In this document: in pieces, positions 16,408 through 25,329 of the stretch
How positions within the stretch are numbered: position 1 is the stretch's first letter
Layout of the letters: every line of letters starts with the position of its first letter
Source of the DNA: Hydrogenophilales bacterium 16-64-46
GTDB lineage: Bacteria; Pseudomonadota; Gammaproteobacteria; Burkholderiales; Thiobacillaceae
Assembly (NCBI GenBank): GCA_002281775.1
Contig: NCGY01000010.1
Location: 62,001 to 126,000 of the forward strand
Direction of reading: 5' to 3'
Length of the DNA stretch: 64,000 nucleotides
Translations under genes and position numbers: made by a program
The notes under the pieces: generated by a model
What the model saw: only the letters and a program-made list of their open reading frames with translations
The model's database searches: none
What the model was told of the DNA's origin: nothing

Positions 16408-19400
16408 TTATTTCTTCGCTGTCCGCCGTAAGCGATTCAGCAGCCGCCGCGCGAGTTCACCGAACAGCTCAGTCTGCGTCGGGTGCGGGAAGATGGCCTT
16501 GGCGACCTGGGTCAGCGTCATGTCGCCAGCCACCATCATCACACCGATGCCGATGAGGGTGTCGGTGTGGTCGGCGAGGAAGTGGACGCCGATGATGCGA
16601 CCGGTGGCGCGGTCGGCAACGAGCTTGATCATGCCGTCGGTCTCACCCGTGATCATGGCCTTGGCGTCGATGCTCATGGGCATTTTGGCTTCGACGGCGT
16701 CGATGCCACGGGCCTTGGCCTGCGCCACGCTCAAGCCGACGAAGCCGGCCTGCGGACGCGAGAAGGTCACGCCGCAGTCGCGGTCCTGGTCGTAGGTGCC
16801 GCCGTGGCCGAGCAGGTTGCTGGCGGCGACGCGGCCCTGGGTGGCGGCGGTGTGCGCGAGCATATAGCCGCCGACCACGTCGCCGACGGCGAAGATGTGC
16901 GGCACGCTGGTCTGGCCGCTGGTCGCTGCTTTGATGGCGGCACCGTCGAGCGCGACGCCGGCGCGGTCCAGCCCAAGCTTGCTGGTGTCAGGGCGCTTGC
17001 CGGTGGCCATGAGCACGATGTCGCAGGCAAAGGTCTTGGCTTCGCCCTCGGCGGTTTTGTAGCCCACTTCCATCGCGCCGGGAGTGCCGGACACGCTGTC
17101 GATGGAGGCACCGGTGACGACGGTGAATTCCTTTTCCAGCAGGCCGACGAGGCTCTTGCCGATTTCTTCCTCGATTTCGGCGAGGATGCGCGGGTTGCGC
17201 TCCAGCATGAGGATCTCGGTGCCGAAGTCGCGGAAGATCTGCGCCATTTCCACGCCGATGACGCCGCCGCCGATGATGGCCATCTTTTTCGGCGGGGCCG
17301 ACAGGTTCCAGATGGTGTCGGAGGTGACGACACCACCGGTGGTGAGATTTTCACGCGCGCCGGGAATCGGCGGCACGAAGGCGGGCGCGCCGGTGGCGAT
17401 CACCGCCGCGCCAAACGTGAGCTGGCTGACCGCACCATCCGGGGCGGTGACTTTCAGCGTGTGGGCGTCGACGAATTCGCCAAAGCCTTCGATCACGTTG
17501 ATTTTCATCCCCTTGTCAGCCTTGAGCGCCATGTCGCCGCGCGAGGTCTGCACCCAGCGGCGGTGTTTTTCGACCTGTTCCCAGTTGAGCGTGGGGGTGT
17601 TGGTGCCGTCGACGCCCATTTCGGCGTCGTGGGCGCGGTTGCGGATATTGTCCGCCGCCGCGCGCCAGGCCTTGGACGGGATGCAGCCGCGCCACAGGCA
17701 TTCGCCGCCGGGGAAGGGTTCGTTGTGCACCATGGCGACCTTGACGCCGTGATCGGCGAGGTCGCGTGCGCAGTCTTCGCCGCCGGGGCCGCCGCCGATG
17801 ACGACGACCGGGTAATCCCAGTTGCCTTCGACGAGGGGCGAAGGCATGGGCGCGGGTTCGGCTGTCTTCACCATGGGCACGACGGCCTGCGCGGCAGCGC
17901 CCGATGCCTCACCCTTCACGCCTGAGGCCTCACCGATCCAGTCAGGCGCTTCTATCGTCTGCTTCAGCGCGGCCAGGTACAGCGCCACGTCGGCACCGTT
18001 GAGCACGCGGTGGTCGCCGGTGATGGTGAAGGGCGTGCCCTGCGGACCGTTGGCGGCGATGGCGAGGATGGCGGCGATGCCCGGGGTGGGGATCGCGGTG
18101 AAGTGCGACACGCCCAGCATGCCCATGTTGGAAATGGTGAAGGTGGGATTGGCGTACTCGGCGGGCGCGAGCTTGCGCACGCGGGCGCGTTCCACCAGCC
18201 CGGTCCAGTCGGCCTGTAGCGCGTCGAGCGGGCGTTTTTCGATGCCGTGCAGGATGGGTACGACCAGGCCGCCGTCGTTGGACATCACCGCCACGCCGAA
18301 GTCGTGGTTGGCGCGTTCGACCAGCTTGTCGACCGGCTGGTAGGCCCAGTTCATGCGCGGGAATTTGGCCATAGCGACCGAGCAGGCCTTGGCGATGGCG
18401 ACGGTGACCGAGACCTTGCTGGCCTTGGCGGCGGCGGTGAGCTTCGACGTGTCGATGTTCACCGTCACGGTGAAGGTCGGCAGCGTGAGCGACGCCGCCA
18501 TGGCGTGCGACACGGCTTTTTCCATCGAGGTCATCGCGCGACCCTGACCGGGCACGTCGACCTGCGGCAGCGAGTGCGCAACCTGCTGCATCGAGGGACG
18601 CGCGCGCGCCACGTCGGCAGCGACGATCACGCCGGCCGGGCCGGTGCCCGCGACGGCGCTGATTTCAACGCCCAACTGCGCGGCGACCTTGCGCGCATAC
18701 GGCGAGGCCGGGCGACCCGGCACGCGCGCCACTGGCGGCTGGTTGCCGCTAGCGGCGACGACAGCCGGCGTGGTCTTGGGCGTGGGAATGTGGGCGGGCT
18801 TGTTGGCTGCGTGCGGGGCAACCTTGTGGGTGTCGGTCACCTTGTGGTCGGCCGTCAGCGTCACGCCGGTATCGTTGGCCTGGGACGCGTCGGCAACGAT
18901 GAAGCCCATGGGATGGCCGACTTCGACCACGCTGCCGACGTCGGCGATGGGGCCGGAGAGGAAGCCTTCCTGGAACACCTCCACGTCCATGATGGCCTTA
19001 TCAGTTTCCACCGTGGCGACGATGTCGCCGCGCTTGATCTGTTCGCCGGGTTTCTTTTCCCAGGTGACGACCACGCCTTCGGTCATGGTGTCCGACAGCT
19101 GCGGCATCACGATGGGCGTGCCGGCGTGGTGTGGGATCATTTCGGTCTGGGCTTTTTCTTCCACCACCTCGCCGGCGGCAATGGCGATGTCACCCTGCGT
19201 GTCGGAGATGTAGCCCAGCGCACCGCCAACAGGGATAGTCGCGCCAATGTCGGCAAGCGGCCCGGCCAGGTAGCCGGCCTTGAACACCTCGACGTCCATG
19301 ATCGCCTTGTCGGTTTCGACGGTGGCGACGATGTCGCCGCGCTCGACGCGGTCACCGGCCTGCTTTTCCCAGGTGACGACCACGCCCTCGGTCATGGTGT

Positions 19401-19437
19401 CCGAGAGCTGGGGCATCGTAATTGCGTAGTGGTTCAT
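16408..19437 (-). CDS. Fused E2-E3: dihydrolipoyl acyltransferase plus dihydrolipoyl dehydrogenase
   Basis: One 1009-residue frame carries two subunits of a 2-oxoacid dehydrogenase. Two lipoyl domains have lipoylated Lys44 and Lys147 in TVETDKAIMDVEV. A peripheral-subunit-binding domain lies at about 243-277 and an acyltransferase domain at about 300-500. After an Ala/Pro linker comes a complete E3 from about 541: FAD motif VVVIGGGPGGED, redox disulfide Cys580/Cys585 in GGECLWRGCIPSK, NAD motif IIGGGVIGVE and C-terminal HPTQTE. The acyltransferase motif reads DHRVLNG (His476, Asn480) where most have DHRVxDG. It is downstream of E1 beta and a small inserted gene; the substrate is probably pyruvate. 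Confidence 0.9.
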   Translation of the reverse strand: MNHYAITMPQLSDTMTEGVVVTWEKQAGDRVERGDIVATVETDKAIMDVEVFKAGYLAGPLADIGATIPVGGALGYISDTQGDIAIAAGEVVEEKAQTEMIPHHAGTPIVMPQLSDTMTEGVVVTWEKKPGEQIKRGDIVATVETDKAIMDVEVFQEGFLSGPIADVGSVVEVGHPMGFIVADASQANDTGVTLTADHKVTDTHKVAPHAANKPAHIPTPKTTPAVVAASGNQPPVARVPGRPASPYARKVAAQLGVEISAVAGTGPAGVIVAADVARARPSMQQVAHSLPQVDVPGQGRAMTSMEKAVSHAMAASLTLPTFTVTVNIDTSKLTAAAKASKVSVTVAIAKACSVAMAKFPRMNWAYQPVDKLVERANHDFGVAVMSNDGGLVVPILHGIEKRPLDALQADWTGLVERARVRKLAPAEYANPTFTISNMGMLGVSHFTAIPTPGIAAILAIAANGPQGTPFTITGDHRVLNGADVALYLAALKQTIEAPDWIGEASGVKGEASGAAAQAVVPMVKTAEPAPMPSPLVEGNWDYPVVVIGGGPGGEDCARDLADHGVKVAMVHNEPFPGGECLWRGCIPSKAWRAAADNIRNRAHDAEMGVDGTNTPTLNWEQVEKHRRWVQTSRGDMALKADKGMKINVIEGFGEFVDAHTLKVTAPDGAVSQLTFGAAVIATGAPAFVPPIPGARENLTTGGVVTSDTIWNLSAPPKKMAIIGGGVIGVEMAQIFRDFGTEILMLERNPRILAEIEEEIGKSLVGLLEKEFTVVTGASIDSVSGTPGAMEVGYKTAEGEAKTFACDIVLMATGKRPDTSKLGLDRAGVALDGAAIKAATSGQTSVPHIFAVGDVVGGYMLAHTAATQGRVAASNLLGHGGTYDQDRDCGVTFSRPQAGFVGLSVAQAKARGIDAVEAKMPMSIDAKAMITGETDGMIKLVADRATGRIIGVHFLADHTDTLIGIGVMMVAGDMTLTQVAKAIFPHPTQTELFGELARRLLNRLRRTAKK

Positions 19438-19445
19438 ATGTGTAA

Positions 19446-19477
19446 GGGGCTAGGGGCTAGGATTTAGGGGCTAGGGG
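19446..19477 (+). repeat. 32-bp inverted repeat, left copy
   Basis: Composed of GGGGCTA units (GGGGCTAGGGGCTAGG then ATTTAGGGGCTAGGGG). It matches the reverse complement of 19841-19872 at 30 of 32 positions. On the minus strand it supplies the TAA stop of the four-helix-bundle gene (19464-19466). Confidence 0.9.
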
Positions 19478-19841
19478 GCAGCTTGCTTTGCAACGATTTG
19501 CGCAAACCCTGCAACATGCGTCCCAACTCTTCAGTCGTTGTAAACAAGGCATCGCGCTGCTCGATACCCAGGTAATTCAAACGTGCCGTCAGTTCGATCT
19601 GGGTTTCGACTTCGGCCAGAGAACCCATCGCTATCGATACAAAACGCAGGTAGTCGCGCGTGGTGTTGCGCGCATGACCCTCTGCAATATTCGACGGTAC
19701 AGATACCGCCGCACGTTGCAATTGGTTGGCAAGGGCGTAGAGCTCTGATTGAGGAAAGCTGTGGGTGACAGCGTAAACCGATTCGGCCAACTGCATCGCC
19801 ATCTGCCAGACCGACAAGTCGCGATAACTGTAGACCTCCAC
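19464..19841 (-). CDS. Four-helix-bundle protein (23S rRNA IVS-type family)
   Basis: A 125-residue helical protein of the family named after proteins encoded in 23S rRNA intervening sequences. Diagnostic segments are YRDLSVWQMAMQLAESVY, QLQRAAVSVPSNIAEGHAR and GSLAEVETQIEL. Members form pentamers of four-helix bundles; their function is unknown. It starts with a GTG lying at the edge of one inverted repeat and ends with a TAA inside the other, so gene and repeats form one unit. It sits between E1 beta and E2-E3, where no such gene belongs, and is co-oriented with the operon. Confidence 0.9.
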   Translation of the reverse strand: MEVYSYRDLSVWQMAMQLAESVYAVTHSFPQSELYALANQLQRAAVSVPSNIAEGHARNTTRDYLRFVSIAMGSLAEVETQIELTARLNYLGIEQRDALFTTTEELGRMLQGLRKSLQSKLPPSP

Positions 19842-19872
19842 CCCTAGCCCCTAAATCCTAGCCCCTGACCCC
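19841..19872 (-). repeat. 32-bp inverted repeat, right copy
   Basis: Reverse-complement partner of 19446-19477 (two mismatches). It begins at the GTG start of the four-helix-bundle gene and ends four bases before the E1 beta stop codon. Confidence 0.9.
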
Positions 19873-19876
19873 TGCT

Positions 19877-20860
19877 TCAAACTTTTCCAAACATCTTCAG
19901 CACAGCCTTCACCACATCCTCGTGATCCGGGATCGCCGCTTTTTCCAGCGTGTGGTTGTACGGCTGCGGCACCAGCGCGGAATGAACCCGGACCGGCGCG
20001 GCGTCGAGTTCGAAGAAGCATTCCTCGTTGATGATGGCGATGACTTCGGAGCCCACGCCGACCGGCGCTTCGTCTTCTTCGGCGATGACGGCGCGGTGGG
20101 TTTTGCTTACCGACTTCCTGATGCCTTCGCGGTCGAGCGGCGCAAGCGAATACAGGTCGACGACCTCGGCCGAAATGCCATATTGCTTGTCGAGGATTTC
20201 GGCGGCCTTCAGACACCAGTGCACCGAGATGTTGTAGCCGAACAGCGTCACGTCGGTGCCGGCGCGGGCGATGTCCGAGCCTTCCAGCGGATGGAAGTAT
20301 TCGCTGTCCGGCACTTCGCCCTTCATGTTGTACATGAGTTCGTGTTCGTTGATGAACACCGGGTCGTCGCTGCGGATCGCCGACTTGAGCAGACCATAAG
20401 CCTGTTTGGGGTTCGACGGCGTGACCACGCGCAGGCCGGCGATGCCCATGAAGACTTTTTCCATGCGCGCCGAGTGCTGCGCGCCGAGCTGGTGGGCAGC
20501 ACCGCCGGCCGACCTAAATACACATGGCGCGGTGAGCTGGCCGCCGGACATATAGCGCACCTTGGCGGCGGAGTTGAACATCTGGTCCATCGCCAGCCAC
20601 GCAAAGTTCACCGACATGATTTCGATGACCGGACGCACGCCGAGGAAGGACGCGCCGATGCCGAGACCGGTGAAGCCGCCTTCGGAAATGGGGGTGTCCA
20701 TCACGCGCAGCGGGCCGTATTTTTCATACAGGCCCTTGGTCGCCTTGTAGGTGCCGCCGGCGACGCCGATGTCTTCGCCCATGCAGATGACGAGCGGGTC
20801 GCGCGCCATTTCTTCGTCGTGGGCGCGCTGGATCGCTTCCCAGTACATGATATTTGCCAT
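19877..20860 (-). CDS. pdhB: Pyruvate dehydrogenase-type E1 component, beta subunit
   Basis: A 327-residue E1 beta subunit of a branched alpha2-beta2 2-oxoacid dehydrogenase. It begins MANIMYWEAIQRAHDEEM and has VICMGEDIGVAGGTYKATKGL, then RVMDTPISEGGFTGLGIGAS (thiamin-diphosphate contact Glu), and a transketolase C-terminal domain from about residue 190. It forms the thiamin-diphosphate site together with E1 alpha. It starts 19 bases after the E1 alpha stop. An acetoin dehydrogenase is an alternative, but no acoX or acoR genes are present. Confidence 0.92.
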   Translation of the reverse strand: MANIMYWEAIQRAHDEEMARDPLVICMGEDIGVAGGTYKATKGLYEKYGPLRVMDTPISEGGFTGLGIGASFLGVRPVIEIMSVNFAWLAMDQMFNSAAKVRYMSGGQLTAPCVFRSAGGAAHQLGAQHSARMEKVFMGIAGLRVVTPSNPKQAYGLLKSAIRSDDPVFINEHELMYNMKGEVPDSEYFHPLEGSDIARAGTDVTLFGYNISVHWCLKAAEILDKQYGISAEVVDLYSLAPLDREGIRKSVSKTHRAVIAEEDEAPVGVGSEVIAIINEECFFELDAAPVRVHSALVPQPYNHTLEKAAIPDHEDVVKAVLKMFGKV

Positions 20861-20879
20861 GCTGTTGTTTCCTTAAGGC

Positions 20880-21881
20880 TTAAGCGGCTTTGCCCGTGAG
20901 CCACGGGCGCTGGGTTTCACGATCGGCGAAAACGTATTTATCGAGGTCTTCGACGCGCGGTTCGGGCGACTCTTCGGCGAACCGGATCACTTCGTTCTCG
21001 ATGTAGGCGTCGGTTTCCTTTTCGATGGCTTCGAAGGCTTCCATCGTCAGGTCGCCCGAGGCAATCAGCCGGTCGCGCAGCAGGAAGATGGGGTCGCGCT
21101 GCTTCCAGATTTCTTCTTCTTCGCGGCTACGGTAGCCGCGCGAGTCGGACATGGAGTGGCCGCGGTAGCGGTAGGTCATGAGTTCCAGGAAGTACGGGCC
21201 GTTGCCGCCACGCACATGGTCGACCGCTTTGCGGGCGTGCTCGTAGACGATGTCGATGTCCTGCCCGTCGCACTCGGCAGCGGGGATGTTATAGGCCGCG
21301 ACGCGCTTGTGCTGGTGGATGACAGCGGTGGAGCGCTCGATCGAGGTGCCGATGCCATAGAGGTTGTTTTCGCAGACGAACAGCACCGGCAGTTTCCACA
21401 GCGCGGCCATATTGAGCGTCTCGTGGAACACGCCCTGATTGTTGGCGGCGTCGCCGAGGAAGCAGATGGCGATCTCGTCGCCGCCCTTCAACTGGATCGC
21501 CTTGGCCATGCCGGCGGCGAGCGGGAAGGGGCCGCCGACCAGCGCGTAGCCGCCCATGAAGCGCTTGCCGGCGTCGAAGATGTGCATGGAACCACCACGT
21601 CCCTTGCTCGATCCGGTTTCCTTGCCGTAGAGCTCGGCCATCACTTCCTTGGGGTCGGCACCGCACTTGATCGCGTGCACGTGGTCGCGATAGCCGGTGA
21701 TGACGTAATCATGGCCGGGACGCGCCGCTTCCATCACGCCGTTGCAGCATGCTTCCTGCCCCGGATAGAGGTGCAGGAAGCCGCCGATCTTGCGTTCGAT
21801 GTAGGCCTGGTAGCAGCGCTCTTCGAACCGGCGGTGCAGCACCATTTCGCGCAGCACGCGTTTCTTGTCTTCAGTCTTCAT
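20880..21881 (-). CDS. pdhA: Pyruvate dehydrogenase-type E1 component, alpha subunit
   Basis: A 333-residue E1 alpha subunit. It carries the thiamin-diphosphate motif GDAANNQGVFHETLNMAA with VCENNLYGIGT, the GRGGSMHIF loop, and the phosphorylation-loop-like segment YRYRGHSMSDSRGYR. It decarboxylates the 2-oxoacid, most likely pyruvate, and passes the acyl group to E2 lipoyl domains. It is the first gene of the operon. The region upstream (21882-22000) separates it from the divergent M17 peptidase gene and should hold the promoter; I see no clear regulator site there. Confidence 0.92.
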   Translation of the reverse strand: MKTEDKKRVLREMVLHRRFEERCYQAYIERKIGGFLHLYPGQEACCNGVMEAARPGHDYVITGYRDHVHAIKCGADPKEVMAELYGKETGSSKGRGGSMHIFDAGKRFMGGYALVGGPFPLAAGMAKAIQLKGGDEIAICFLGDAANNQGVFHETLNMAALWKLPVLFVCENNLYGIGTSIERSTAVIHQHKRVAAYNIPAAECDGQDIDIVYEHARKAVDHVRGGNGPYFLELMTYRYRGHSMSDSRGYRSREEEEIWKQRDPIFLLRDRLIASGDLTMEAFEAIEKETDAYIENEVIRFAEESPEPRVEDLDKYVFADRETQRPWLTGKAA

Positions 21882-22000
21882 TCAGTTACCCTTGATGGAT
21901 GGGGCGAAAATCAGCGCCGTATTGAATTTATCAGCAAACGCTGAATTATCCGGCAAAGCCCGCCCACCATCAAGAAAAACGCCCGTCCAGAGAAAAGACC

Positions 22001-23458
22001 ATGCTCCCCGAACTCGCTGAAAGTAAACAGGAAATCTCCCACAAAACGCTGGCGTCCGCCAGCCACGCGCTGCTGCTGCTGCCTGAAGGCAAGCTGATTC
22101 CGGACCTGCCGGCCAGCGACGCGCTCAAGGCGGCGCTGAAGCGCCGCGACCTCAAGCCGGACGATCTGGCCAAGACGCCGGTGGCGGTGCAGTTGCCCGG
22201 CGGCACGCTCGCCGTCTACGCCATGCTCAAACCCGGCAGTGAACCCTTTGCCCTGCACGAGCAACTGCGCAAGGCTCTGGCGCTGTTGCTGGCCGAGCAG
22301 CCGAAATCGCTCGCACTCGCCGTGTTCGGTGATGCCGCGTTCAAGGCGCAGGCGGCTGAAGCCGCGCTGTACGTGGCGCTGGTCAACGCCGCGCCGCTGC
22401 CGGCGAAAAAAGCCAAGACCGCGTCTGCCGTGAAACGCATCACGCTGCACGGTTATGCCTCCGGGGCGGGTCTGGCCCGCGTACGCGCCGTCGCCGAAGG
22501 CAACGTGCTGTGCCGCAGCCTCACCGCGCTGCCGCCCAATGCGCTGACGCCTGCCGCCTACCGCAGGCGGATCAAGGCCCTGGCGAAGGACTACGGCTGG
22601 ACGGTGGAAGAACTGCCCTACGCGAAGCTGAAGAAAATGGGCGCAGGGGCTTTTTGCGCCGTGGCCCAGGGTTCACCGGCCAAGGATGCCGCCATCGTCA
22701 AGCTGTCGTATCGCGGCACGGCCAGCAAGAAAGCCCGTCCACTCGCACTGGTCGGCAAGGGCATCTGCTTCGACACCGGCGGCCACAACCTCAAGCCCGC
22801 GCGCTACATGCAGCGCATGAACGAGGACATGAACGGCTCGGCGGTGGTGCTGGGCATACTCGCTGCCGTCAGCCGCATGAAGCGCCCGATCAATATTGAT
22901 GCCTGGCTCGCCATCGCGGAAAACCATATCGGGCCCGACGCCTACCGGCCGAGCGAAGTCGTGACGGCGCTCAACGGCACCACCATCGAAATCGTCCACA
23001 CCGACGCCGAGGGCCGCATGGCACTGGCCGACGCACTCACCCTCGCCGCACGCGGCAAGCCGCCGCAGATCATCGATTTCGCCACCCTCACCGGAGCCAT
23101 GCACGTGGCCGTCGGCGTACGCATGTCGGGCATCTTCGCCACCGATTCGAAACTGGCGCACCAGGCCTCGCGTGCCGGCATGCAGTCGGGCGAACGCGTC
23201 GTCGCCTTCCCCGCGCCGGCGGACTACGACAGCGCGCTCGATTCCGACGTGGCCGACATCAAGCAGTGCACGCTCGACGGCGAAGCCGACCACATCCTTG
23301 CCACCCGCTTCCTGTCGCGCTTCGTCGGCGACACGCCATGGATCCACGTCGACCTCGCCGCGCACATCTGCAAGGGTGGGCTGGGCGCGGTGGCGAGCGA
23401 TACCAATGGCTTCGGCGTGGCGTGGGGGGTGACACTGCTCGACCCGTTCGTGTCTTGA
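22001..23458 (+). CDS. M17 family leucyl aminopeptidase
   Basis: A 485-residue cytosolic metallo-aminopeptidase that removes N-terminal residues from peptides. The C-terminal catalytic domain has the metal ligands expected for the family: Lys and Asp in LVGKGICFDTGG, Asp in MNEDMNGSA, and Asp/Glu plus the catalytic Arg in the signature HTDAEGRM, where His replaces the usual Asn. The N-terminal domain is divergent from E. coli PepA. Its stop overlaps the start of the rluA-type gene (TTGA), so the two are coupled. Confidence 0.9.
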   Translation: MLPELAESKQEISHKTLASASHALLLLPEGKLIPDLPASDALKAALKRRDLKPDDLAKTPVAVQLPGGTLAVYAMLKPGSEPFALHEQLRKALALLLAEQPKSLALAVFGDAAFKAQAAEAALYVALVNAAPLPAKKAKTASAVKRITLHGYASGAGLARVRAVAEGNVLCRSLTALPPNALTPAAYRRRIKALAKDYGWTVEELPYAKLKKMGAGAFCAVAQGSPAKDAAIVKLSYRGTASKKARPLALVGKGICFDTGGHNLKPARYMQRMNEDMNGSAVVLGILAAVSRMKRPINIDAWLAIAENHIGPDAYRPSEVVTALNGTTIEIVHTDAEGRMALADALTLAARGKPPQIIDFATLTGAMHVAVGVRMSGIFATDSKLAHQASRAGMQSGERVVAFPAPADYDSALDSDVADIKQCTLDGEADHILATRFLSRFVGDTPWIHVDLAAHICKGGLGAVASDTNGFGVAWGVTLLDPFVS

Positions 23459-24096
23459 GCGATCTTGTGCCGCTGTATGTCGACAACGCGTTGCTGGTCG
23501 TCGACAAACCCGCCGGCCTGCTGGCAGTACCGGGGCGCGGGCCGGACAAGGCCGACTGCCTGGCAACGCGGATGCAGTCACAGTACCCCGATGCGCTGAT
23601 CGTGCACCGGCTCGACATGGATACCTCGGGCCTGATGCTGATGGCGCGCGGCCCCGATGCACAGCGCACGCTTTCGCATGCCTTTGCCACGCGTGCGGTG
23701 AAGAAGCGCTATATCGCGTGGGTGGCGGGCCGGATGACGCCGCCGGAAGCGGCGTGGGGCATGGTCGACCTGCCGTTGATCTGCGACTGGCCGAACCGGC
23801 CGCTGCAAAAAGTCGATCACGAGCAGGGCAAGTCCAGCGTCACCCTCTGGCGGGTGCTGGACTACGACGCCACGCGGGAGGCAACGCGGGTGGAACTGGA
23901 ACCGGTGACCGGGCGCTCGCACCAGTTGCGGGTACACATGCGCGAGCTGGGGCATCCCATGCTGGGCGACCCGCTTTATGCGCCTGCGGCGGTTCGCGGG
24001 CGGGCACCCCGTCTGCTGTTGCATGCGGCTGCGCTGGAAGTTCCGCATCCTGTCACGGGCGCGGCCTGCGTCTTCGAATCGCCGCCGCCGTTCTGA
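23455..24096 (+). CDS. rluA: RluA-type pseudouridine synthase
   Basis: A 213-residue enzyme that isomerises uridine in RNA. It shows LVVDKPAGLLAVPGRG, the catalytic-Asp motif HRLDMDTSGLMLMA and the late motif GRSHQLRVHMRELGHPMLGD. The short form without an S4 domain fits RluA, which modifies 23S rRNA position 746 and some tRNAs at 32. The start is uncertain: TTG at 23455 overlaps the preceding stop and gives MSDLVPLYVDN; GTG at 23467 is the alternative. The longer frame from 23266 lies inside the peptidase gene and is not real. Confidence 0.88.
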   Translation: MSDLVPLYVDNALLVVDKPAGLLAVPGRGPDKADCLATRMQSQYPDALIVHRLDMDTSGLMLMARGPDAQRTLSHAFATRAVKKRYIAWVAGRMTPPEAAWGMVDLPLICDWPNRPLQKVDHEQGKSSVTLWRVLDYDATREATRVELEPVTGRSHQLRVHMRELGHPMLGDPLYAPAAVRGRAPRLLLHAAALEVPHPVTGAACVFESPPPF

Positions 24097-24100
24097 TTGT

Positions 24101-24613
24101 TTACTGCGATTTGAGGGTGGCGGCGCGCGGCACCACCACGCGCACGTAGTCGAGCATTTCGTAGTTGCGGAGTTGAGCCGGACCGCTGGGGGCCACGTCG
24201 ACGTAAGCGGGAAAATGTTCGACACCGAGGCCGCGCCCGCCGGCGTAGGTTTCGCAGACGTGGACGGGAATGCCCTGGTCACGGCCGAGCGTTTCCACGA
24301 GTTGATGGACCTGCGGATTGCGGTCGCGCTGACTGGCCTGCAGCGCGAACATTTCCTGGCCGTGGGTGACCAGCGCCATGGGCAGTTGCGGGTGGCGCGC
24401 CTTCAGGCGCGTGGCTGCCTGGCTGACCCAGGGGAGAGCGTATTCGAGCGCGTCGGGATCGCGGTCGACGATCTCGAACACCACGCCGGCCGGTGCCGAA
24501 CTGCGGGCCAATAGCTCATCGAGCGGGTCGCCGCTGGCAGCGGAAGCCCGCGCCAGCACGTGGCTGGCAAGCAAGCAGACGCCGACGAAGAGCAGACGCA
24601 AACCGGCAGGCAT
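24101..24613 (-). CDS. Secreted DsrE-like protein
   Basis: A 170-residue protein with an N-terminal signal peptide (LRLLFVGVCLLASHVLARA) and a DsrE/DsrF-like fold. The pattern runs VVFEIVDRDPDALEYAL, then ALVTHGQEMFAL, then GIPVHVCETYAG with the single conserved Cys, then APSGPAQLRNYEMLDYVRV. Cytoplasmic DsrE proteins pass sulfur between proteins. Exported relatives are common in sulfur oxidisers, but their role is not settled. It is convergent with rluA (four bases) and lies downstream of folE. The DsrE assignment is by motif pattern only. Confidence 0.6.
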   Translation of the reverse strand: MPAGLRLLFVGVCLLASHVLARASAASGDPLDELLARSSAPAGVVFEIVDRDPDALEYALPWVSQAATRLKARHPQLPMALVTHGQEMFALQASQRDRNPQVHQLVETLGRDQGIPVHVCETYAGGRGLGVEHFPAYVDVAPSGPAQLRNYEMLDYVRVVVPRAATLKSQ

Positions 24614-24630
24614 GGCGCAGCAAAACCGGC

Positions 24631-25188
<558 letters not shown>

Positions 25189-25283
25189 GCGGCGGTCCGG
25201 TTACGGGGAAGAGCATTGACTGTGCCGGAGCCCCTGTCGTCGGTCAACCCGGTAGGCAGTGGGGATGCTGCGGGCAGCGCAAA

Positions 25284-25314
25284 CGACAACGCCCGCAAGC
25301 TGCGGGCGTTGTCG
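25284..25314 (-). terminator. Hairpin between CBS gene and folE
   Basis: CGACAACGCCCGCA, loop AGC and TGCGGGCGTTGTCG form a perfect 14-bp stem 15 bases after the CBS-protein stop. On the minus strand only a short T-rich tail (TTTG) follows, so termination may be partial. Confidence 0.65.
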
Positions 25315-25329
25315 TCGGGCAGGTGCGGG

